Shown here: positions 1 through 5,286 of the stretch, piece after piece
Position numbering within the stretch: the stretch's first letter is position 1
Layout: the number at the start of each line of letters is the position of its first letter
Source of the DNA: JBDKGH01 sp039798265
GTDB taxonomy: Bacteria; Bacteroidota; Bacteroidia; Flavobacteriales_D; Sanyastnellaceae
NCBI GenBank assembly: GCA_039798265.1
Contig: JBDKGH010000044.1
Span: 1 to 5,286 of the forward strand
Length of the DNA: 5,286 nucleotides
Reading direction: 5' to 3'
The notes under the pieces: model-generated
What the model saw: the letters and a program-made list of their open reading frames with translations, nothing else
The model's database searches: none
What the model was told of the DNA's origin: nothing
Made by a program: the position numbers and the translations under genes

Positions 1-10
1 CGTTGGTCAT

Positions 11-33
11 AAGGTCAAATCTAGATGGACCTT
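11..33. repeat. Short inverted repeat downstream of the MFS gene
   Basis: AAGGTC (11-16) and GACCTT (28-33) form a 6-bp perfect inverted repeat around an 11-base loop that contains TCTAGA. It lies about 20 bases past the stop codon of the minus-strand transporter gene, where a terminator or 3' end-stabilising hairpin would be expected. No T-run follows it on the minus strand, so an intrinsic terminator is not convincing. The remaining bases of 1-53 hold nothing else recognisable. Confidence 0.3.
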
Positions 34-53
34 CTGACGATAAAAAATAGTTG

Positions 54-1259
54 TTATGCGTTGAGGGGTGCACTCATTCGCAAGCGAAGGATAAGAGCGG
101 AAAGAAGGGTGAGCAACCCAATAAGACCAATGGCGGCAGTAAGACCAAAACAATCGGCTACAATTCCGGAGATCAATGCGCCAATAGCGTAACCAAGGTC
201 GCGCCAAAATCTAAATACTCCCAATGAGGCTGCTCGTTGCGTAGGGTGCGTGTAAAGTGCCACTGAGGTTAAAAAGGTGGGGTAAACCAATGCGGTACCG
301 ATACCTAGCAAAACAGCAATCGATAAGTACATGAAGTATTGCTTCGTGAACAGGAGTGCTATAATGCCTAAACCTTGCACGAACATTCCCCAAAACAAAA
401 TGGGGCGAACGTGAAAATGATCGGCTAATTTTCCGGTAAACAGTTGTGAAACTCCCCAGACAATAGGATAGGCTGCTGTGACTATCGCTATTTGATCCAT
501 CGCGAGGGAAGATTGAGCTAATAGCAACGGCAGCAATCCCCAGATCATTCCATCGTTCAAATTGTTCACTAGCCCTGCTTGAGTGATGGAACTGAGATCG
601 CGATGAAAGAAACTGGTTTCTGTAAATACGGTTTTTAATAGTGGCGTGGAGGATTGTTTGGATTCGCTGTTGACGAAATGTTGCGTGTCTTTTATGAAGA
701 ATAAAGTAATCAGCATACCAGTGATGGCCAAGAATATACCTATGTAAAAAACATAGGGTTGAATGCTGTAATGGGCAGCAATATATGAGCTATACCATGC
801 GGCCAAGCCTACGGCGAGATAGCCAGCAAACTCGTTGAGTCCCATTGCAAGGCCTCTGTTTTTTTCTCCCACCAAATCAATTTTCATCACTACTGTACTG
901 CTCCAACACAGTCCTTGACTTACGCCCAATAATATGTTGGCCACCACTATGAGCCACCATTGCTGCGCATAGATGAGTATAATTGGAACGGGCAAGGCAA
1001 TGATCCAACCGATCACTAAGAGTTTTTTACGGCCGAAGAGATTGGCTAATCTTCCTGTATAGTAATTGGTTACTGCTTTCGCTATCCCAAAGGCGATGAT
1101 AAACGACAACATAGCGGTGGTGGATGCAATACCGAATGATTGTTCGGCAAAGGCAGGGAAGATGCTTCTTTCTAAGCCCACCATTGCTCCCACAAAAGCG
1201 GTGAGCAATACCAAAAGGCTAAATTGCCCTATGTTCTCTTGTAGTCCTTGTGTTTTCAT
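54..1259 (-). CDS. MFS transporter, 12 transmembrane segments
   Basis: A 401-residue inner-membrane protein of the major facilitator superfamily, of ordinary length for a complete 12-helix member. Hydrophobic segments lie near residues 12-30, 45-65, 79-97, 101-124, 137-160, 168-188, 229-249, 257-275, 286-304, 309-335, 345-367 and 371-392. A hydrophilic central loop (about 189-228) separates the two six-helix halves. The loop after helix 2 carries the MFS signature motif A (GRLANLFGRKK, residues 69-79), and the second half has its degenerate copy (GKLADHFHVRP, 276-286). The family couples solute movement to an ion gradient; the substrate cannot be read from the sequence. The ATG at 1257-1259 lies 13 bases past the stop of the upstream Lrp-type gene, so the two are probably cotranscribed. 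From that context an amino acid or a product of amino-acid breakdown is a plausible exported solute, but drug efflux is equally possible. Confidence 0.9.
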   Translation of the reverse strand: MKTQGLQENIGQFSLLVLLTAFVGAMVGLERSIFPAFAEQSFGIASTTAMLSFIIAFGIAKAVTNYYTGRLANLFGRKKLLVIGWIIALPVPIILIYAQQWWLIVVANILLGVSQGLCWSSTVVMKIDLVGEKNRGLAMGLNEFAGYLAVGLAAWYSSYIAAHYSIQPYVFYIGIFLAITGMLITLFFIKDTQHFVNSESKQSSTPLLKTVFTETSFFHRDLSSITQAGLVNNLNDGMIWGLLPLLLAQSSLAMDQIAIVTAAYPIVWGVSQLFTGKLADHFHVRPILFWGMFVQGLGIIALLFTKQYFMYLSIAVLLGIGTALVYPTFLTSVALYTHPTQRAASLGVFRFWRDLGYAIGALISGIVADCFGLTAAIGLIGLLTLLSALILRLRMSAPLNA

Positions 1260-1272
1260 TAAACGCGTGGCG

Positions 1273-1734
1273 CTATCCTTTTTTCAAGGTGTTCATTACA
1301 AAACAGCTTTGCACATTTCCAATGTTATTGAGCTTCGCTAGCTTGTCTTTGATAAAGCCGTGATAGGCGTCCATGTCTTCTACGGTTATCTTCAATAGGT
1401 AGTCAAAATCGCCGGTCATGTGATAACATTCACTCACTTCTTTGAATTTTGTAATCTCAGATTCAAATAATTTGATGTACTCATTGAAGTGCTCTTTCAA
1501 ACGCACCATCACAAAAGAGCTGAGGGTGAGTCCCATTTTTTTGTGATTGACGGTAATGCTATATTTTTCAATGACCCCCGATTTCTCCAGTTGTTTGATG
1601 CGCTCAAAGGTTGCCGTAGAGGACTTGTTCACTTTTGCGCCAAGATCTTTCATCGTAATGCGCGAGTCATTTTGTAAAGCATGAATAATCTGCTTATCGG
1701 TTTTATCAAGGGTGAATGCTATTCCTTTTTGCAT
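1273..1734 (-). CDS. Lrp/AsnC family transcriptional regulator
   Basis: A 153-residue DNA-binding regulator with the standard two-part layout and length of the leucine-responsive/AsnC family. The N-terminal helix-turn-helix covers about residues 9-58, beginning LDKTDKQIIHALQNDSR, with the probable recognition helix at 38-50 (SSTATFERIKQLE). The C-terminal RAM (regulation of amino-acid metabolism) domain covers about 70-150 and includes the conserved stretch TGDFDYLLKITVEDMDAY (107-124), which in the family lies at the effector-binding dimer interface. Such proteins form dimers to octamers and bind amino acids. The gene is divergent from a PLP-dependent sulfur-amino-acid enzyme and precedes the MFS gene by 13 bases, so it probably controls one or both, and perhaps itself. 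The ATG at 1732-1734 gives the usual short leader before the first helix; no alternative start fits better. No Shine-Dalgarno sequence is present, as is normal in Bacteroidota. Confidence 0.95.
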   Translation of the reverse strand: MQKGIAFTLDKTDKQIIHALQNDSRITMKDLGAKVNKSSTATFERIKQLEKSGVIEKYSITVNHKKMGLTLSSFVMVRLKEHFNEYIKLFESEITKFKEVSECYHMTGDFDYLLKITVEDMDAYHGFIKDKLAKLNNIGNVQSCFVMNTLKKG

Positions 1735-1782
1735 AGCTAAATTGGGTGTTAGGACGAATGAATGTGTAAATATGGGGTTTTA

Positions 1783-1801
1783 TTTAGAATAATCTTCTAA
1801 A
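1783..1801. promoter_or_regulatory. Palindromic Lrp-like operator
   Basis: TTTAGAA (1783-1789) and TTCTAAA (1795-1801) are perfect 7-base inverted arms around the 5-base spacer TAATC. The inner 15 bases, TAGAATAATCTTCTA (1785-1799), match the published E. coli Lrp consensus YAGHAWATTWTDCTR at 13 of 15 positions, failing only at positions 8 and 10. The centre lies about 50 bases upstream of the proposed -7 box of the PLP-enzyme gene and 58 bases upstream of the regulator's own ATG. That position suits activation of the enzyme gene and autoregulation. Binding by the adjacent regulator is inferred. Confidence 0.55.
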
Positions 1802-1837
1802 GAATGGCTTTTTTATAGAATGAAAATGCACGGTCGG

Positions 1838-1845
1838 TACTTTTG
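1838..1845 (+). promoter_or_regulatory. Bacteroidota -7 promoter box (TAnnTTTG)
   Basis: TACTTTTG is an exact match to the Bacteroidota primary-sigma -7 consensus TAnnTTTG. It ends 17 bases before the ATG at 1863, so transcription would start around 1851-1853 and leave a leader of only about 10 bases. No TTG-type -33 element is evident upstream, which would fit a promoter that needs an activator. The overlapping TATAAT at 1848-1853 lies too close to the start codon to serve as a -10 box. Confidence 0.45.
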
Positions 1846-1862
1846 ACTATAATTTTTTCTCC

Positions 1863-3101
1863 ATGAAAATAGAATCACATGTTCTGTCAAAAGGCTATAA
1901 TCCAGAATGGAGCGAAGGCTCGGTAAAGAGTCCCATCTTTATGTCTTCTACTTTCGTTTTTCGCAATGCGCAAGAAGGAAAACGATTTTTTGAAATAGCC
2001 TATGGTAAGGTTACTCAAGAACCAACCGAACAATTAGGGTTGATTTATTCGCGATTGAATAATCCGAACATGCAAATCTTAGAGGAGCGTTTGGCGCTAT
2101 TAGAAGAAACAGAGGATGCTGCCGTTTTTGAAAGCGGCATGGCGGCGATTTCCACCGTTATGCTTACGCATTTACGACCTGGTGATGTGCTTCTATTCTC
2201 CAATCCGATTTATGGTGGAACGCATCATTTCATACATCACTTTTTAACGAGTGTTGGTGTGATCGTGCGGTCAATAGGTGTTTTGGAAACTTCTGATGAA
2301 ATAATGGAAACGCTCCGTGAAGAAGGTCTTTCTGATAAAGTGAAAATGATCTATGTAGAAACACCGGCGAATCCTACGAATACCTTGTTCGACTTAGCAG
2401 ACTTAGGGCGATTAAAGGACATGTTACAGCGTGAGTGCGAGCATCCTGTTTTTTACGTAGTGGATAATACTTACCTGGGCCCCATTTGGCAAAAGCCGAT
2501 GGCGTTCGGCGCGGATCTGGTATGTTATAGTGCAACGAAATTTCTCAATGGACATAGCGATATTATTGCTGGTGCGGTAATGGGAAAAACGGAACACGTA
2601 TCGGCGGTGAAAGGCTTGCGCACTTTTTTAGGTAGTATGATGTCGCCACACACAGCGTGGGTTCTTACCCGAAGCCTGGAAACGCTTTATTTACGCATGA
2701 ACAGACAAGGAGAGAATGCCTGTAAGGTGTATGAATTTTTGAAGGAACAACCGCAGATCAGTCGCGTTCTTTTTCCCGGACAATCAGATGATGCCCGTCA
2801 ACGCCGCATATACGCGGAACAATGTTTGGGTGCGGGCGCCATGATTAGCTTTGAAGTAAGAGGTGGAGAAAAAGCGGCCTTCGCAGTATTGGATGCTTTA
2901 AAAATGATCAAACTAGCCGTGAGCTTGGGTAGTAACGAAAGTTTAGCACAGCACCCCTTTACCATGACTCATGCCGATGTGCCCGATGACGAAAAAAACA
3001 ATTTAGGATTAACGGAGGGTTTAATTCGACTCAGTGTAGGTATTGAACATCCAGATGATATCATTGAAGATTTACGGCAGGCTTTGGAAGCAATAGTTTA
3101 A
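1863..3101 (+). CDS. Cys/Met-metabolism PLP-dependent enzyme (cystathionine gamma-synthase / methionine gamma-lyase family)
   Basis: A 412-residue cytoplasmic fold-type I PLP enzyme covering the whole family length. Visible active-site features are IYSRLNNPN (61-69; Y62 and R64 reach into the neighbouring subunit), SGMAA (91-95, cofactor phosphate), Y117 (stacks on PLP), D201 in VVDNTY (pyridine nitrogen), S223 and T225, K226 in SATKFLNGHSD (Schiff-base lysine), the C-terminal stretch VSLGSNESLAQHP (353-365), and R389 in IRLSVG (substrate carboxylate). The catalytic core is therefore intact. The family carries out gamma- or beta-elimination or replacement on cystathionine, methionine, homocysteine or activated homoserine. 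The C-terminal part most resembles methionine gamma-lyase, but G119 stands where that enzyme has its characteristic cysteine, and about 10 extra residues near 47-58 precede the IYSR motif. The safe name is therefore the family. The gene is divergent from the Lrp-type regulator and monocistronic, with a terminator 11 bases after its stop. Confidence 0.92.
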   Translation: MKIESHVLSKGYNPEWSEGSVKSPIFMSSTFVFRNAQEGKRFFEIAYGKVTQEPTEQLGLIYSRLNNPNMQILEERLALLEETEDAAVFESGMAAISTVMLTHLRPGDVLLFSNPIYGGTHHFIHHFLTSVGVIVRSIGVLETSDEIMETLREEGLSDKVKMIYVETPANPTNTLFDLADLGRLKDMLQRECEHPVFYVVDNTYLGPIWQKPMAFGADLVCYSATKFLNGHSDIIAGAVMGKTEHVSAVKGLRTFLGSMMSPHTAWVLTRSLETLYLRMNRQGENACKVYEFLKEQPQISRVLFPGQSDDARQRRIYAEQCLGAGAMISFEVRGGEKAAFAVLDALKMIKLAVSLGSNESLAQHPFTMTHADVPDDEKNNLGLTEGLIRLSVGIEHPDDIIEDLRQALEAIV

Positions 3102-3111
3102 GGCTGTATAA

Positions 3112-3151
3112 AAAAAGAGGCTGTCTTCACTAAGAAAGACAGCCTCTTTTT
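3112..3151. terminator. Bidirectional intrinsic terminator between convergent genes
   Basis: A 16-bp uninterrupted stem pairs 3112-3127 with 3136-3151 around an 8-base loop. Its core AGAGGCTGTCTT (3116-3127) is exactly complementary to AAGACAGCCTCT (3136-3147). The right arm runs into TTTTTATTTT for plus-strand transcripts, and the A-run of the left arm gives a U-run for minus-strand transcripts. It lies 11 bases after the PLP-enzyme stop and 18 bases from the stop of the convergent T9SS cargo gene, so it can end both. Confidence 0.93.
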
Positions 3152-3169
3152 ATTTTATAATGGGAGAAA

Positions 3170-5286
3170 TTATTTTTTCTCGATCAATTTAGTTGCAACT
3201 CCTTGAGCAGTTTCGATGCTAATGAAGTAGAGGCCTGCGCTCATGCCCGAAAGGTCGAGACGGGTATTTTTGGCCATTACTTTATTTTCACGTGCTACTA
3301 GTCGTCCTGAAGCATCGGTAATCACGATGTTTTCAATTACAGCAGAAGACTGCAGTTGCACGAAATCAATAGTTGGGTTAGGATAAACATTCCAAGTTAC
3401 TCCATCTAGCTCCACAACGCTGCTGTAAACCGCATCTACTGTAATGGTAGTGGTGTGTGAACAACCAAGTTCATTGCTTACGGTTAGGCTAATGTCAAAC
3501 ACTTGGTTAGCATTCATAAATTCGAAAGAGTAAATATGAACGGGGCTAACTACGTTGCTGGTTTCACCATCACCGAATGACCAAGTGTTGGTCACGTTTC
3601 CAAGAGAAGTGTTCAAGAAGTTGATGGAAGCACCGTTGTCGCCGTAGGTGATTTCAGTGAAGTCATTGAAATCAGCATATACCTGATCAGTTACATCAGT
3701 TGTCCCACGCAACCAGAGCACATAATTTTCCTCGTATGGAGCTGTATCATCTTCTTGTTCGATCAATCCAAATGCGGTGAATTTACCTAACAGAGGTGCG
3801 TTGTCTTCAAGGTCGGTATCGCCATCAATGCGTAGACGGAAGGTGTTGATGCCATTGGTAACGTCTACATAAAATCCTGAAGCGGCGTTTGTCCATTGGC
3901 TAGGGTCAATTAACTCAACGCAGGATATGCTGACAGCATGACTTTCCATACCCTCATTGAATTGGTCAACAGGCATAGAAGTAATAGCAGAACCAGTATT
4001 TAAAACGGTAATGTTATCGGGTCTAATTTCAGCTTGTCCGCGGAATTGGGCGATCTGACCTTGTACGCTAATGAGATCTCCCTCTTGAACGGTATAGCCG
4101 AAGTTTTCTGTCGCAGCAAAAACTTTGATACCATCCGTATCATCCACAAGGTGGAAATGAACACCAGACGCGTTCCAGTTGATACCATATACAACACCAC
4201 GAAGCTCGCAGTACACGTTGATGCTATCCATCACGCCCTCTGCATTGGCAACGGTTACTTCTGCAATATCATACAAATCGTAAGTAAGATCGCTCGCGCC
4301 AATGGTAAGAGTAGTGGCTGCATTAAGTAGTTCCGCGCCTACAGGAAATTGGTCAATGGCAAAAGTGACAAACTCAACACCTTCTTCGATGAGGTCGTCA
4401 GTAATGTCAACAGCCCAAGTGGTGGTGCTTGTACCGGCTGGCAGATCAATGATCATATTGGAGGTGTAATCTTCCGAAGTGGCTGTTGCATTGCTTACCG
4501 TAAGCATAATAGTAGATGCTTCTGGTAAGTCAAACGACTCGATGGTAATGGATACCGATTCACCTTCATTACCGCTGTATGAAGTTTCTGCAAAACCAAT
4601 AAACGGAGTAGCAGGACAAGCGATGAAGTTGTGAACGCCAAGATTAGAAATGTCACCTGAAGCATTAACGATCCATTGGCCTGTAGAGAAAGTCCAGTTG
4701 TTCGTACCAACGTTGATGTTTGGCATGCGAATCAATGTTTGGTCGAGTGTAGAGCCATTTGAACCGAATGTCCATTCGGTACCAGGGTCTACCCCAATCT
4801 CTCCGATTTGGTCGATCACATCTTCATTGTGCACGAGTTGAATCGCATCGTCACCGTTGAACAAGGCAACGCTAGAAGTGGTATCGGCGATAGCAAGTAA
4901 GTCAGTTGAAGCATTGGAGTTCGTGATGATGAAAACACCGCCAGGAGCAAGCGTTCCTATTGGTTGAATAATGCTGGTGAAGGCTGTGGCTCCGTTGCTG
5001 AAATTGCGAACAGAGTATTCTGAAAGATCAACCGGGAATTGAGTAGGGTTATAAATTTCAAGGGCTTTTTGGAAGCTTGGTCCTTCTACATATTCCGAGA
5101 AGAAAAGCTCAGAGCAACTTTCGTTGATCGTACAAATGGTGGTAACTACTTCGATGTAGTTAGAAGAAAGTTGAACGCAACTTCCTGAGCTAGCAACTAA
5201 TGTAGCATCATCGCCTGCCTCGGCAGTTGTAGGGTCAATGGAACCTTCGTAGCTCAAACCCCAAACACGGTAAGAACCGGCGGCTA
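3170..5286 (-). CDS. T9SS-sorted multidomain protein (lamin-tail, Calx-beta, OB-fold-like, PKD), 5' end outside the window
   Basis: The frame stays open to the window edge and gives 704 residues. The TTG at 5257 reads as leucine inside the conserved run SYRVWGLSYEGS and is not a start. Residues here count that leucine as 1. Domains in order are: the end of a beta-rich module (to about 40); a lamin-tail-like domain (about 50-212) opening with FFSEYVEGPSFQKALEIYNP; a Calx-beta domain (about 217-320) with probable calcium-binding acidic residues E231, D263 and D284-E295; an OB-fold-like domain (about 333-420) followed by a beta-rich region to 520; a PKD domain (about 527-608) with TWSFGDGETS; and a type A T9SS sorting domain (about 620-695) with NVYPNP and a basic LIEKK end. 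The protein should cross the inner membrane by a signal peptide encoded upstream, then the outer membrane by T9SS. Its role is unknown: adhesion is possible, and an extracellular nuclease is possible if a catalytic domain lies upstream. Confidence 0.9.
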   Translation of the reverse strand, partial: AAGSYRVWGLSYEGSIDPTTAEAGDDATLVASSGSCVQLSSNYIEVVTTICTINESCSELFFSEYVEGPSFQKALEIYNPTQFPVDLSEYSVRNFSNGATAFTSIIQPIGTLAPGGVFIITNSNASTDLLAIADTTSSVALFNGDDAIQLVHNEDVIDQIGEIGVDPGTEWTFGSNGSTLDQTLIRMPNINVGTNNWTFSTGQWIVNASGDISNLGVHNFIACPATPFIGFAETSYSGNEGESVSITIESFDLPEASTIMLTVSNATATSEDYTSNMIIDLPAGTSTTTWAVDITDDLIEEGVEFVTFAIDQFPVGAELLNAATTLTIGASDLTYDLYDIAEVTVANAEGVMDSINVYCELRGVVYGINWNASGVHFHLVDDTDGIKVFAATENFGYTVQEGDLISVQGQIAQFRGQAEIRPDNITVLNTGSAITSMPVDQFNEGMESHAVSISCVELIDPSQWTNAASGFYVDVTNGINTFRLRIDGDTDLEDNAPLLGKFTAFGLIEQEDDTAPYEENYVLWLRGTTDVTDQVYADFNDFTEITYGDNGASINFLNTSLGNVTNTWSFGDGETSNVVSPVHIYSFEFMNANQVFDISLTVSNELGCSHTTTITVDAVYSSVVELDGVTWNVYPNPTIDFVQLQSSAVIENIVITDASGRLVARENKVMAKNTRLDLSGMSAGLYFISIETAQGVATKLIEKK
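3173..3400 (-). other. T9SS type A C-terminal sorting domain (part of the 3170-5286 gene)
   Basis: The last 76 residues begin WNVYPNPTID and contain the VITDASGRLV strand pair and the LDLSGMSAGLYFISI strand, closing with KLIEKK. This order (YPNP box, G-R/K turn, L-xxGxY-xxxI, basic end) is the classic type A signal recognised by the T9SS translocon and attachment complex. It usually leads to cleavage of the domain and either release or A-LPS anchoring of the cargo. Confidence 0.93.

Larger units (their letters stand above)
1735..1862. promoter_or_regulatory. Divergent intergenic control region
   Basis: This 128-base, AT-rich region must hold the promoters for both the minus-strand Lrp-type/MFS operon and the plus-strand PLP-enzyme gene. 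It contains a palindromic Lrp-like element (1783-1801) and a plus-strand -7 box (1838-1845), both listed separately. The pentamer AGAAT occurs at 1786, 1801 and 1817, spaced 15 and 16 bases apart, which could be a set of half-sites but may be chance in AT-rich sequence. No convincing TAnnTTTG box was found on the minus strand for the regulator gene. Confidence 0.7.

Noticed and set aside
11..33. Possible intrinsic terminator for the MFS gene
   Set aside because: The stem is only 6 bp with an 11-base loop, and no T-run follows it on the minus strand; it is listed only as an inverted repeat.
1066..1341. Open frame on the plus strand across the MFS/Lrp junction (91 codons)
   Set aside because: It is antisense to two clear family members and has no recognisable domain or promoter.
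1848..1853. Perfect TATAAT hexamer upstream of the PLP-enzyme gene
   Set aside because: It lies only 9 bases before the ATG with no TTGACA-like element 17 bases upstream, and Bacteroidota primary sigma factors use TAnnTTTG instead.
2217..2244. HHFIHHF histidine pairs in the PLP enzyme as a metal site
   Set aside because: At least the second His pair is common in this family just after the PLP-stacking tyrosine, and the family uses no metal; the first pair is probably a neutral variation.
4034..4330. Open frame on the plus strand opposite the T9SS gene (98 codons)
   Set aside because: It lies wholly antisense to a well-supported multidomain protein, shows no recognisable domain, and looks like a by-product of the coding strand's codon use.

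Overview
The window looks like chromosomal DNA from a Bacteroidota species, probably of the Flavobacteriales type. Three things point there: the large secreted protein ends in a type IX secretion system (T9SS) type A sorting domain, a system confined to this phylum; the intergenic region contains a perfect match to the Bacteroidota -7 promoter box TAnnTTTG; and start codons lack Shine-Dalgarno sequences. No RNA gene, CRISPR array, insertion sequence or origin was seen.

Layout. Positions 54-1734 (minus strand) hold a likely two-gene operon: an Lrp/AsnC-family regulator (1273-1734) followed after 13 bases by a 12-helix major facilitator superfamily (MFS) transporter (54-1259). A 128-base divergent intergenic region (1735-1862) separates this operon from a plus-strand gene (1863-3101) for a PLP-dependent enzyme of the cystathionine gamma-synthase / methionine gamma-lyase family. 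A strong two-way terminator (3112-3151) lies between that gene and a convergent minus-strand gene (3170 to the window edge). The latter encodes a large multidomain surface or secreted protein with lamin-tail, Calx-beta, OB-fold-like, PKD and T9SS sorting domains. Its start lies outside the window.

How the genes may work together. A regulator that senses amino acids, a transporter in its operon and a divergent sulfur-amino-acid enzyme form a compact module. It resembles the MdeR/MdeA arrangement of Pseudomonas putida, where an Lrp-type protein controls methionine gamma-lyase. The divergent region holds an almost symmetric 15-base element at 1785-1799 that matches the E. coli Lrp consensus at 13 of 15 positions, so local control by the encoded regulator is a concrete hypothesis. 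The enzyme lacks the cysteine typical of true methionine gamma-lyases, so its substrate is open. The T9SS cargo gene appears functionally unrelated and is insulated by the terminator.

I see no mobile or defence system. The most interesting items are the operator-like palindrome, the unusual active site of the PLP enzyme, and the lamin-tail/OB-fold architecture of the secreted protein, which recalls extracellular nucleases.
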